A stretch of DNA of 64,000 bases from Quillaja saponaria (Eukaryota > Streptophyta > Magnoliopsida > Fabales > Quillajaceae): contig CM055617.1 of the NCBI GenBank assembly GCA_029379385.1, positions 3,906,001 through 3,970,000 of the forward strand. Direction: 5' to 3'. The notes beneath the pieces are model-generated. The model had not been told where the DNA came from, did no database searches, and worked only from the letters and a program-made list of their open reading frames with translations. A program made the position numbers and the translations under genes. Shown piece after piece: positions 13,500 through 25,927 of the stretch (within the stretch, counting starts at the first letter, position 1; each line of letters opens with the position of its first letter).

Positions 13500-15800
13500 A
13501 AATCTAGTAGCAATCTATTTTCCAAAAGAAAAAGAAAAGTAAAAGTAAAGTAAGTTGATATTAAATAAGTAGGTAAAGTAACCATTAATCAAAGAAGATG
13601 TGATGGTGGTAGTGCATGAAATCTAAAGCAAATTCCATTATCCCAAAGCTTTGGGTGGCAAATCAGATCAAATATTAAATACCAAGATGATTTTATTCAT
13701 TATATGCTGGTCACACAAATGACAAAGTGGGATTCTGCACCTGCCACCAAATCACACAAAATATGTTTCCGTACAGTAGACAGTAAACACACATGAATTG
13801 GAGTGGATCTGAAATTTAAAATAAATAAAAAACTAAAGAATTTTCTTCAAAAAGAAATAAACATCCTTTATCAAATAAAATTATATTTTCTTATGATTTT
13901 TTTTTTGTTTGAAAATAAATATAAAATACGATTTTATATTTTTTTGAAAATGTTTAAATCTAAATTCGAATTGGAATAAAGTTTTGGACAGATTCTCTAT
14001 TTAATATATGACTGACTGTGACCCTCAAATTTGCCGGCCCAGGGCGGCTTTCCTCTTTTGACGCCATCACATCGGAACGCTTTCTCAATTTTTGCATTTC
14101 CCAGTCAATCAAAAGTCAAAGTTTGAAAAGAAGGTCATATCTTTCTCCTCTTTTTATATGTAGTTATACTGTATTCTCTTAGCCCAACATCTTTGTAACA
14201 AAAGAAAAAGAACAAATTAATTTCATTTGTTCTCATAAAATATTATATAGTAAAAATTAAAGAGAATTCTTTAGGTTGCTACAACTATTTGAAATTGAAA
14301 TCTCACATTTATTAAGATTGAGAGTTGAGGATGATGCATTAGTTTAATTGATTAAGGCGAATTTTGTGTTCTAATTGTTTTATTTGTTAATGTAATGAAG
14401 TGTCGTATAAATATATCGGGAATTAAAAAAATTATTTCCATTATCTAGCTTATAAATTCGACAAATTAAAAAAAAAATTCATTATGTAACCTCTTCGTGT
14501 GTTAATTATATATATTTTTAAATAGTTACTTGTGTGACATGAACACTCTCAATATGAGAGCTCCATGCTATAAATTTCTCATACTTTCTAATGTACTAAA
14601 AAATCTTTCTCATTTATGTATTTAGTGTATCTTTCTCCATCAAAAAGTATTTTCTTACTTTATGCTTAATTTCTAAACATAGGTCTTCTTCCTTGTGTAA
14701 ATAAAATTGAGATCTCTACCATTACCATATTTATGCAAAATTTAGTATGTTAACATGTTCATTCATAAAAAGTATCAAACTCAAAAAAAGAATATATATA
14801 TATATATTTATTTTTTTTTATTTTTTTTATTTTTGTGAATTTTCAAATATCGTCATAAATAATATTACAAGGCTAATTTATCGAGATCTATCATAATTGT
14901 GATTGGTATACTCCCAACAATTATCTATTCTAAAATAAAAACCTTTTTAAGTTGTCATATATGAAATTAAAATACAAAAACAATAATATTAAAACATGTG
15001 CAAAGTATTTTGTAACTCATATTAATTTGCAACATAGAAGTTATTATTTAAATTTATTCTTTTTGTTTATGTAATATTGTTTTAATTGTTTGTATCCTAA
15101 TTAACAAATAAATCACATTATATTATTTAGATTATTCTTTTTGTTTATGTAATTTTTTCAAGATTGTTTATATCCTAATTAGCAAACAAATCACATTGTT
15201 CTTATGATTGAATGTTACTTTTAAATATTGTTATTTTGCTTGTTCATATTTATGTTTATACTTTCCTTTCATGTTTGGAAGAAACAAAAAAGTGTCTAGT
15301 GTTGTAGTTTGTCAAACAATCTTCTCCAATTTTCATGTCATTTTGTCAAACTTTAGTAAAAATTAAATAAATAAATAAATAAAAAGCATCTGCATGGTTT
15401 AAAACTGTAGCAAAGTCAAAATCCATTTGCATTCTCTATCCCATGGGCAACCAGAAAAAGCAACTTAAACAGTAAAATCACACGTTATACGTTTTGTCTT
15501 CTCCAACAATGACCAAGGTTATCAGTGTGTAGTAAATTGAATTTGACAGGACAATAAAAAGTGGGGTTGTGGAGGTTGGATAATCTTCTCTGGTAGATTT
15601 GCAAAGAGAAAGTAAGAAAGAAAAAATCTCTCAGAGATTTGGATCCTCCGAATCTATTTTCTTTATTAACACTTTCTGCTTAATTAAGAGCAGAAGCTAC
15701 CCCACATATTTTTCCTATTTAGTACACTATCTCTTTTCTTTTTTCCATATGAAAATTACCCACCATTGGCTCCGACCTTCAATCCCACCTTTCACTCCGA
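13500..15800. other. AT-rich region upstream of the response regulator
   Basis: AT-rich non-coding DNA with homopolymers and a TA run near 14793-14807. The last several hundred bases are probably promoter and leader of the response regulator. Two imperfect copies of a TTATTTAGATTATTCTTTTTG-like segment occur near 15050 and 15122. Confidence 0.4.
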
Positions 15801-15803
15801 GAA

Positions 15804-15810
15804 TATAAGA
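15804..15810 (+). promoter_or_regulatory. TATA-like element of the type-A response regulator
   Basis: TATAAGA about 92 bases before the start codon, after a pyrimidine-rich stretch. Several GATT/GATC cores typical of type-B regulator binding lie nearby, but such cores are frequent by chance. Confidence 0.35.
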
Positions 15811-15901
15811 TTGACGCTTCAGAGCTTCAGGTTGTGCCATTTGTAGGAAGACCCATTTGGCTATTTGTGCTGATATTCAAAAATATATTCGTAAATCAGA
15901 G

Positions 15902-18296
15902 ATGGCAATAAACAGCAATGTTTTGCGGCGGAGTTTGGCGGAGGAAGTTGTGGGATTGTCTTCTGGGTCGTCGGAACTGCACGTTCTTGCTGTTGATGAT
16001 AGTCTTGTGGATCGCAAGGTTATTGAACGATTGCTAAAAATCTCAGCTTGTAAAGGTAAGTGAACAAATTTCATGGTTTATTTCTTTGGGTGAGAAAAAT
16101 AGAAAACAGAAAGATGTTGATTTTAGATTGGGTTTGGGGGTTTTGCAGTGACGGCTGTAGAGAGTGGGACGCGAGCTCTGCAATATTTGGGATTAGATGG
16201 AGAGAAGAGCTCAGTTGGGTTTGATGTAAGTAAATTTAGATTTGCTTTCTAAATTGAAATGGGTATTATCCCTGTTGTTTGTTGAGAAAGTATTGAAAAA
16301 GATTGAAAAATAAAATCCTGGATTTTTATTTGTTCGGTTTAGCAAATATAAGTAAATCTATTTTCCTTTGTTGAATATTTTCTCAACAATGCAACTACAT
16401 ATATTATAAACCAGGACATAGTATTAGTCAAGCTTCCATTGATGCTTATTCTGTTCTTTATGACCCTTTGATTACAGGGTTTAAAGGTTAATCTGATAAT
16501 GACAGACTATTCCATGCCAGGGATGACAGGATATGAACTCCTCAAGAAGATTAAGGTTGGTAATCACAGCTATCCCTTGGTTAACAACACAATTAACTGA
16601 TCATTGATGAAATGCAGTGAGAAAGTAGTTGTCTGTATTAATCTCTTTCTCCCTTCTGTTGTATTTGAGCAGGAATCATCTATATTTAGAGAGATTCCAG
16701 TCGTGATTATGTCATCTGAGAATATCTTGGCTCGAATTGATAGGTAAGCTCTTGATTCCAATTTCAATGTAATATTAGCCTAATTCAAATCTTTGGCTGA
16801 AGTTTATAATCGATCTAATAACAGCTGCTATATGAATGATAATTGTAGATCATGCCTGTGATTTGATAAGCCAAAATACAGATCTTTGTAAGAATCCAAA
16901 TCACATGGTTACTGTAATCACCATGACACAATTGTATCTGCAATCTCGTTTAGTTATGTGAATGGAGGATATGTAGTTGGATCCTAATCTAATCTCAACT
17001 TGATTTTAGCACTTTAAGGATATGGTTGATCATTTATTGTGGATTTTGTGATTAGTCTATCTGGGTTTCTCATATCTTTAGGCAAAAGTTAATGCATAGA
17101 AGATATTGATCTGGATTTGTGGAATTATGATATCTTTCCGGATCTAAACTTGTCCAACAGATCTTACTAGCATATAAAAATTGTCAATGCCTATATCCTC
17201 TCTTGTAATGGAATAAGATAATGATGCAATTTATGACATTATTTATCCATAATGGAAGTGTCTTCTTAGAATGATATAAAATAATTCCACAAATGGAAGT
17301 CATAGAGGATAGAACTAGGAATGTGCAGACAAGGATCTCTAGGATCCTGAAGGTATTATATCAGCACTTAGGTCTTGGCTGTCATTGTGATTGAATTGGA
17401 TACCACATGGAGCTTTAGTTGTGATTCAGATAGATTATTATATTATCTTTTACTATTTTATTTTCCTTGAAGCATTAATGTCAAAATACAATGTCACTTC
17501 CTGCAGCAAAACCCTATTCCAATCATTTGTGGTTGTGGAAATACCTCCTGTCATTCTTATGCTAATCCTTTAACCGGCACTTATGCAAAAAAGGTTTAGG
17601 CAAATTGACGTGCTTAATCACATATTTCTGGGCATTGGGTATCGTACATTGGGGAATATGGGGCTTCAGCTACTTGCAATTATAACTGCAATTGTTGAAG
17701 CATGACTAAATAAACAGTTGCAGGTAGCCTATTGCCATGGTATCGACTATCTAACGTTGCATCAACCAATAAAGTCAATTACAAATATATTTTGAAATGC
17801 TTGAGAGTTGAGACTTACTATTGCCCCCTCATATTATGTTGAGTGTTGAGTCACTTTAGAAAATTGAAGATTCCTCATACGAGTATATAGTATATTGTCG
17901 TTCACCCTAATGCTAACTTTGGACTGTATTGACATTTTGTGGCTTTCTGTACTATGATGTGTGATAGCCAGTAGTTTCAATTAGTGTTTGTTAACAGCTT
18001 ATTTCTTATGGACTGGCAGTTGCTTGGAGGAAGGTGCAGAGGAATTTCTATTGAAGCCCGTAAAATTGTCAGATGTCAAACGCTTGAAAGATTTCATAAT
18101 GAAAGGTGAAGGGAAGGAAATTGAAGAGAAAATAATTCACAAGAGAAGCCGTTCAGATGATTACAGTCCATTACCAGTGACACCACTGTCATCATCACCA
18201 TCTACTACTTGTGATCCATCGTCTCCTGAACTATCATCATCATCATCTTCTTCTGCATGTTTTTCAAAGAGGCCTAGATTGCAATGCACAGACTGA
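15902..18296 (+). CDS. Type-A two-component response regulator (cytokinin signalling)
   Basis: Receiver-only protein of 218 aa that damps cytokinin signalling after phosphorelay from histidine kinases. Five exons (15902-16055, 16149-16225, 16478-16555, 16673-16743, 18020-18296) sum to 657 nt. Receiver landmarks are present: the acidic pair in [19 protein letters not shown], the phospho-acceptor Asp in [17 protein letters not shown], the T/S position in VVIMSSEN and the Lys in [13 protein letters not shown] serine-rich tail with KRPRLQCTD follows, with no Myb/GARP domain, which makes it type A. Intron 4 is unusually long (about 1.28 kb) against 93-252 bases for the others. The neighbourhood suggests an ARR5/6/7/15-group member, but the number cannot be fixed without a tree. 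Confidence 0.93.
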
Positions 18297-19779
18297 ATAT
18301 CTGCCCTTTGCATTTTGCATCAACAATTTTGTTATCAGTTGTCCATACATAGACATAGAATCCCCAGATAAAGGTGTATGATTTCTTTTGATTTATCTTG
18401 TGTTTTTACACTGGCCTACTTGATTGCTGACGAATATTAGGCCTGGAAATAGAGAGAGAAGTAAGAGATGAATGTTGGGAAATGATTTCTTCTGAATTTT
18501 GTTTTTTGTATAGATGAAGTTTAATGACAACAAATTTCTTAAATTCCTAATTTTGGTGGGTTCTATACTTCTATTGCACAAGTTTAGTCCTGCTGCTTTC
18601 TTTGGTTACTATCCAATTTCAATCTGTTCTTGTCATTCTATTTTTGCTGCTAAAATGACCCAGTGGCATTTACATTGTACTGGATAAAAAAGTGTTAGAT
18701 CTGGCGCAGGTTGGGTGGGATGGTAGAAGTTCCAGCTGTACAAAAAAGAATGCAATCTGTGCTGATATGATTTACGTATGGACCATGAGTATAAATGGGT
18801 GGTGGTGGACCAATACAGTGCATGCTTTACATGGACCAAGATCCTTTAGGAGATTTGATATTTGAAATTCTCGACCAACTTAGCAGTTAGCACCCACCAC
18901 ACCCAAGATCTCATTGTCACAAATCTTGTACTACTGTTTGTTCAAACTTTAAATTGGAGTTATTATGATCTCAACGCCCCCACAATGAAATCTGTAAGGG
19001 AACAGTTTCAGATTGATTCTCTTACCAATATCGTCAACCGTAGAATTTAAGGAATCATTATAAATATATACTGTCTAGTAAAACATTATTATTTTTTCTC
19101 TACAAGACTGCAGGATTAATTATGTAAATATTTTAATAGTTATTGATTACTTTAAAAATAAGTTTACTAATAAAAAATTCATGCCAGGTGTCATCACTTA
19201 AGCCTTAATGATAACTGTTGCAAGCAATAATTATTGATTATTATCATTCTCTTGACTTTGTTCATAACGTTATAATTCAAGACAAATCCACCCAGAAATA
19301 AGGACAAGAGGAATTATATATAAAGGGACTAGTCTAGTCCTAGTGACACCAATTTTATTAATAAAGTGAGAATAACAATGAAAACTGAGGCAGGACGGCT
19401 AAACCATGACACCCAACATAAACGAACACTAATTTGCTGCATCTAAAACTTGGACAGCTTGATCCATTTGGCCTAAGTGGAAAGTGCCACTCTTAGGCAA
19501 TTTATGGATCATCTAACAAGACAAAAACCCTTGAGGAGAGTATTACAAGTCCTACCAGCAGCAGCTACCTCATTGAAACCTGGCACCAACCAACACAATT
19601 TCCATTCGAAGTCTACTCAAATTAAACGAAACAAGGACTGTAAACAAGAAAGTTGTCGTTCAAGTTTCCATGCCATTATTCTTTTTTCTCTTTTATGATC
19701 TTGTTCTTGTTCTCCAATTTCTTTCTCCCTTAAAAGTCCACTAAAAAGATTTCCAATCTTACCAGCTCAAATTCTTTCA
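18297..19779. other. Spacer and probable formin promoter/leader
   Basis: Contains the response regulator 3' region and, towards the right, a less AT-rich stretch (about 19380-19780) that probably carries the formin promoter and leader. Group I formins normally begin with a signal peptide and extracellular part; a short frame beginning MILFLFSNFFLP near 19693 is out of frame and stops at once, so that part was not found. Confidence 0.35.
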
Positions 19780-22117
19780 ATGTCGCCACATAGTCATGCT
19801 GTTGCAAAGGCTGTTGCTGCTACAGCTGCAACTATGTTAGGTGTCATGGGGCTTCTGTCTTTCCTCTTCCACAAATTTGTTCTTTCTCGCCGCTGCCAGA
19901 AAAACACAGTTAATACAAGCTTTCGTAGAGAAGTTGTAGCAGATCGTAAGGACATAGAGAAAGTTAGTGTAAAAGGATTGATTGTTGAAGAAAATGGGTT
20001 GGATGTTCTTTATATGAGGAACTTTGAAGGTGGACAAATCAGAACTATATTCTCAAATGCTATGTTTAATCCTAGTTACGAAGACAATATACAAGAAAAG
20101 AGAGTAGATGCAATGAAAGAAGAATCCAAACCTATGGTCATTTCCCTGCCCCCCAAATCTTTAGATGTTATTGCTCATGAGGAGGATGTGGTTAAAACCA
20201 GTATTGCATATATCAAGCTTGCCACCTCCAGTTTCAGCAATATTGCCACCAAGGCAAGACCTGCCAGAATCACCTCAACCATCTCCACCTCCTCCACCAC
20301 CACCACCTCCACCTCAACCAATGATTCTGGCTAAGCAAATGCAGCCACCTCTTCCATCACCACCCCCTCAGGTAAATGAAGTTCCGGTATTGCCATTTCT
20401 ACCACCACCACCACCAGAGATGTTAAGGAAAGGTCCAGTGGCACCATCCCCACCACCTTTAAAGACAAGTAACTTATTTTCTTCATTGAAACCCCCACCT
20501 GCACCAAGAGGGAAAGCAAACAGCAACGATACAACAGAGACTAGAACAGGGAAGAGTACAGAGGAGACAGGGGGTGGACAGATGAAGCTAAAGCCACTGC
20601 ACTGGGATAAGGTGTTAGCTGATGTTGATCATTCAACAGTCTGGGATCAGATCAATGATGGCTCTTTCCGGTACCTTTGCCATGATTCTCATATTCTTAT
20701 ATTATACCCTTAGACTCTCAGCATTCCCTTTCATGCATATGCTCAATTATTTTGAATTTCACACTCAGGTTCGACGATGACCTCATGGAAAACCTCTTTG
20801 GATATGCTACCAACAAAAGATCCCATGAAAGAAGCAATAGTTCCTTCAGCTTCAAGTAAGACAAGTTACGCCCCAGCCACTCAAGTATTCATCCTGGAGC
20901 CACGAAAATCCCAAAACACCGCAATTGTGTTAAGATCTCTTGGAATGTCGCGCAAAGAAATCCTGGGTGCACTCCTTGATGGCCAGGGACTCGGTTCAGA
21001 TGCACTTGAGAAACTTACCAAAGTTGCCCCAACCAAAGAGGAAGAAGAGAAAATCATCCATTTCCATGGCAATCCGACTAAGCTTGCCGATGCTGAATCT
21101 TTCCTCTACCACATCCTGAAAGCAGTTCCGACAGCATTTACACGTTTCAAAGCAATGCTTTTCATATCAAATTATGATTGTGAAATCCTTCAGCTTAACG
21201 AATCCCTGCAAACAATTGAATTGGCGTGTAAGGAGCTGAGGACTCGCGGTTTGTTCTTTAAACTTTTAGAAGCCATTCTCAAAGCTGGGAACCGGATGAA
21301 TGCTGGAACTGCCAGAGGCAATGCACAAGGTTTCAACTTGACTACTCTTCAAAGGCTTTCTGACGTAAAAAGTACTGATGGAAAGACTACTTTGCTTCAC
21401 TTTGTTGTGGAGCAAGTAGCCCGCTCAGAAGGTAGACATTGTTTACTCAATAAAAAAAGTAGAGTCCCCAATAGCAATAGTCAAAGAAGCAAAATTGATG
21501 AACTAAATTCAGATATCCTGTCACCAGAAGAGGGAGACAGAGAGTACTTGATGCTTGGATTACCAGTACTAGGAAGCCTAAATGTTGAATTATCTGAAGT
21601 AAAGAAGGCAGCCAGCATAGAATATGACAGCTTCATCAGTATGAGTTCCACTCTTGGTGCTCGTGCTGCAGAAGTTCGGCAGGTCATAACATGCTGTGGC
21701 AATGGGGAGAGAGGTGGGTTTGTAAAGGAAATAAAAGGTTTCCTAGAGGAATGTGAGGAGGAGCTCAAGGTGGGGAATGAGGAGCAAACAAGAATAATAG
21801 ACCTTGTGAAGAGAACGACTGAATACTACCAAGCAGGAGCGTCCAAAGACAAATTGATTAACCCGTTCCAATTGTTTGTCATAGTAAAAGACTTTCTTGA
21901 CAAGGTTGATCAAGTATGTGTACAACTTAATCACAAGCCACAAAAAAATAACGTGGCAGGATATGTTGTATCATCAGGACCATCCTCATCGCCAATCATT
22001 CCATCGAGATTTCCAAATTTGAGTTGCATTTCATGTCAAACATGTCTGCAACATCTTCCAGCCAATCAGATGAAGATTTCTGAAGAATGGTTTCTAAATA
22101 TGTATCATGTTAGTTAA
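19780..22117 (+). CDS. Group I formin-like protein (FH1-FH2), frame broken twice
   Basis: Formins nucleate and elongate actin filaments; plant group I members sit in the plasma membrane. The reading begins MSPHSHAVAKAVAATAATML with a transmembrane segment at about residues 12-34, then VKGLIVEENGLDVLYMRNFE, a proline-rich FH1 around 20225-20470 and FH2 from MKLKPLHWDKVLADVDHSTV. One intron is clear (20671-20768). The FH2 keeps KSQNTAIVLRSL, GNPTKLADAESFLYHILKA, LKAGNRMNAGTARGNAQGFN and TEYYQAGASKDK. Two shifts break it: one between about 20165 and 20225 (frame 1 to frame 2, just before FH1), one between about 20830 and 20865 (frame 1 meets TAA after SSFSFK while frame 2 continues into QVFILEPRKSQ). 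Neither is rescued by an intron of normal size, although a weak short intron cannot be excluded at the first. It is closest to FH11-like formins by recall. Either a recent pseudogene or base-call errors. Confidence 0.75.
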
Positions 22118-22599
22118 TGAGGAAATAGGAAAGATTTGCTCTCATGGAAAGAGGAAATCCAAAGTTGCAGATCTCCATTTAATCTCTATTATGTTTCTTT
22201 CTCCTAGTGATTCTTGCTCAAGTGCAACCCACGTGACAAAACAACTAGTTGTCTAAAAGTTTTCCATAGATTGAGACATTAATGTCAATGAAGTCTGAAA
22301 AAAAAAAACTGCTCTTATGGGCTTAGTTGCTGTTAATAATGAAGATAGAATTTCATCTAAAGCTTTTGAAGTTTGAACAATGCAAGAGAGAGGAGACACA
22401 CTTTCCCTTGTCTGGGAGTTTTTTATTTAATACAAAAAGATCAGAAACTAAATAATATACTAAACTCATTAAACATTGACTTTGATGATTGAACGGTGTA
22501 CAACCAAAACACGAATTGATATGCAAGTTCCAGAAATGGCAGAATACCTAAAATTCCAAATTGGATAGGTTGCACCGAAAAGAAAAATGTTCTTTTACT
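22118..22599. other. Formin 3' region
   Basis: Downstream of the formin stop; AT-rich, containing its probable 3' untranslated region and a W-box core TTGACT at 22476-22481. No gene seen. Confidence 0.4.
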
Positions 22600-23605
22600 G
22601 TTTTCTAACATTTTCTTAGCAATCAAACACACACAAAAGTCATACTATACAAACCATCAAGATTATAATTAAAGACTTGCAGGTTAAGAAAGACTTGTTA
22701 TTTAAGAAAGACTTGTAATTAGAAAATGATAGACTACTAATAAAGTCACTTGTTATTTAACGAAGACTTGTACTAGAAAATAATAGACTACTGATAAAGT
22801 CATCAGGAAATTTGTTAGTGGCAGACCCGCTTTGAACTATTGGCCTGACATTCGTGGAAGGAAAGGTATATTTCTAAATTCCAATAAGCTTCCAGCCAAG
22901 TCAATAGATATGTGTCAATGAAAGTTAGAAGACAAAAAAGCTCTAATCAAGTCTATAACACATGATGAAAGCCAAAAGCATATATATGCGAGAATTTTTT
23001 GACCAGAATCTCAAATTTTAATTTTGGGGTTCAATTATAATTAATTCCAGTATGAACCAAACGAAATTAAATAAAACCCATCAAAAATACCTACTTTAAT
23101 AATTGCGTTAAAGCAAGTTGATTAATAGGCGAATTTCAGCTACAAAGGAATACCAAAACTTTCAAAAAAGGATGGACGGAAAAAAATAATAATAATAAAT
23201 TTTCCAAAATTTTCTGAGCGATCAAACGCACAGAAGAGTCATAACTTCATAAGCTAGCCTGCCTAGTATTTGGGCATGGTGGCCGGAGCAGTTGATGACC
23301 GTTGAACTTGAAGCTTGGATGGCGCCTATGCCAATAAAGCAACTTTTTCCTTTGAATTTTCAAGTGTGGACAGGTTATAGAGGACTGGGGTATTATTATT
23401 CCAAGTGGGTAGTCTCTGTCTGAGTATAAAATACTACTTTTCTTTTTTGCAAAGAAATTATAAACTACTCTTATTGTCCTCAAGATAATTCAAAGAGAAG
23501 TAAAAGCAATTGGCCTGTATGATTGGAGAAAAGAGGCATCTTTCTAATTTCTAAGTTCCAATCAGCTTCCAGCCAAGTCTTGGTCAATGCCCATATCAAT
23601 ATTTT
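22600..23605. repeat. Diverged duplication upstream of EDS1
   Basis: Two segments in the same order are repeated. AGCAATCAAACACACACAAA near 22618 matches GAGCGATCAAACGCACAGAA near 23216. A longer block around 22841-22920 containing TTCCAATAAGCTTCCAGCCA matches 23510-23600 containing TTCCAATCAGCTTCCAGCCA. The spacing is about 600-680 bases. Each copy ends near a W-box core: AGTCAA at 22899-22904 and GGTCAA at 23582-23587. A further TTGACC is at 22999-23004. The copies are clearly diverged. Confidence 0.6.
22693..22801. repeat. Tandem repeat, two units of about 55 bases
   Basis: Unit 1 (22693-22747) and unit 2 (22748-22801) both start ACTTGTTATTTAA and end ATAAAGTC, with a handful of differences. 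A shorter partial copy precedes them. It lies inside the EDS1 upstream region. Confidence 0.75.
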
Positions 23606-23740
23606 AGCCTGAAACACACTGTAATCAATGGGCATTCCTAGTAATTTTACACCAAACAGTTACTACATATAATCTACAAGAAAGAAGAAGCAAGCATAAG
23701 TTTCTGAACCTTCAGATTGCTCAAGAAAAAACTCAGAAAG

Positions 23741-25927
23741 ATGGCTGGCACTACAACACTTGAAGAGAGCATTGGGATGAAAATGGAGCAGATCAAGAAG
23801 ATCTGTTCTTTGGCCTTGGATGCTCACAAGTTAACTGACAAGCCTTATCATATTGAAGAAACAGCTAGGTCATCAGAGACTTTTATTAGCTTCAAAGGAT
23901 CTTGGTCAGTCAATGATTGGTTTGCTAAAAGCCCTTTTGGAGAAACTAAGATAGATCTTCAACAGTTTCCTTCTATAAGGAGTATTGGCAATGATGAAGC
24001 TGCTTTAGTCAACGAGGCCTTCCTTAACAGATTCAAAGAAATTTTGGGAAGTTCATCACTTGAACATGAGGTATCTGACTAAACCATGCTAATTTTGTAA
24101 TCTATGTAACCAAAGTCCTATATTTTTGTCCATTTCCACATTTGGCAGTCCCATATTTCCATGTCAGAAGATACCCACTTTCTGTTAGTTCAGTTGCTGT
24201 GTTTGTGTCACAACTCATTGATTTGGTTGAAAATTTTGATAGTTTTTAACATGCCATCCTGTGTTGGAATCTGCAGGTACAGACGGCTGTAACAGAAAAG
24301 AAGAAAATAGTGTTCACAGGACACTCATCTGGTGCTCCAATTGCCATCCTTGCAGCACTCCGGGCACTGGAAAAGAAAAGAGAATCAAACAGTCAGATCT
24401 CACTTCTCTGTGTGACTTTTGGATCTCCCCTTGTTGGTAATCGTATCTTTTCTCATGCTTTGAGGCGAGAAAAATGGTCCGATTACTTCATTAACTTTGT
24501 AGCTAGATACGACATAGTCCCGCGAGTCCTGCTTGCTCCTCTCTCATCAATCCAGCAGAACCTTGATACTATTTTACAATTCTTCAATCCCCAATCCCCT
24601 AATTTCAAGAAGGGATTAACTGGAAGAAGCCGTGATGAAACTAAGGATTTTTACTTGACTGTGATGAAAAATGCAGCAACCATCACAAGCCATGCTGCTT
24701 GTAACCTCATGCAGAGCACAAATTTGTTAGTGGAGACGATCACGAGCTTTTTTGAGCCTAGCCCTTATAGACCCTTTGGGACCTACATCTTCTGCACTGA
24801 GAATGGCAAGCTGATTGTCATAAAAAACCCAGATGCTATTCTGCAGCTCTTGTTTCACTCTTTTCAGTTAAGCAATGAAGCCAGAGGTGCTGAGGTTGTC
24901 CTACAGAAACATCTAAACTACCAGTCTGAACTGCAGGGAAGCAATGTGGTCTACTTAGATCAACTAGAGAAGCTTCCTTTGTCTGAAGATGGTTCAAATG
25001 CCAATATTAACTCGGCCTTGAATGATCTTGGCATGGTAAGTTCTTTTTCTTCTGATTGTTAGAGATATATAGAACGTACTTTTTGGAGCTCAACAATTGC
25101 AAAATTTATATTTTGATAATGTTAAATTGCCAAATTTTAGCACGTTTGAGAGATGGTACTTTGAGTCTAGCAAGGCTATGTATGTGCTAATTGTTTTTCT
25201 AAGATTTCAGAGCACAAGGGCAAGGCTGTGTCTTCGTGCTGCCGGAGAGTTCGAGATGCGAAAAATCAGGATTCAGGTTAAATTTGACAACAAGATGGAT
25301 GATGTTAAGAAGGGACTAGATTATCTGGACGAGCACAAAGAAATGTGTAAAGGGGGCTATTATGATGCCTTCAAACTCCAAAAAGAACATAAGGACTTCC
25401 TCACAAACGTTAAGAGGCTCGAGCTTGCTGGTATCTGGGATGAGATCATTGAACTGCTGAAGAGGTATGAATTTCCAGATGAATTTGAAGGCAGGGAAGA
25501 ATGGATAGACCTTGGAACAAGATTCCGTCGCATTGTTGAGCCTCTAGACATTGCTAACTACTATCGCCATTTGAAGAACGAAGATGCAGGAGCTTACATG
25601 ATAAAGGGCAGGCCCAAACGGTATAGATACACCCAGAGATGGCTTGAACATAAAGATAAGTTCCCGACTGGAGCTTGTTCAGAATCAACCTTCTGGGCAG
25701 AGGTGGAAGAGTTCAACATCAAAACTAATAACAAAAACCGTTTTGAAGATATCAAGGAAAAGGTTCAGCAAATAGAGAAAGACTTAGACAAGTGGATTCA
25801 AAACAAGGTGCTCTCCAAAGATATCTTCCTGGAAGATTCTACCTTTGTCGTTTGGTGGAGAAAACTACCTCCCCAACATCGATCAGGATCTTGGATTGAA
25901 AATTTCATTCCAAAGAGGGAGGAATAG
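23741..25927 (+). CDS. EDS1: EDS1 lipase-like immune regulator
   Basis: Nucleocytoplasmic hub of TIR-NLR and basal immunity that works in heterodimers with PAD4 or SAG101. Three exons (23741-24070, 24277-25035, 25211-25927) give 601 aa against about 623 in Arabidopsis. The N-terminal alpha/beta-hydrolase domain holds the nucleophile elbow TGHSSGA with Ser at about 127, the Asp in ARYDIVPR (about 189) and a His in LQKHLNYQ (about 322), so the triad appears intact though EDS1 function does not need lipase activity in the known protein. The C-terminal EP domain contains PDEFEGREEWIDLGTRFRRI and EPLDIANYYRHLKNEDAGAY, diagnostic of EDS1 rather than PAD4 or SAG101. The ATG at 23741 gives MAGTTTLEESIGMKMEQIKK. 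The frame is clean. Upstream W-box cores fit WRKY control, an inference. Confidence 0.95.
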
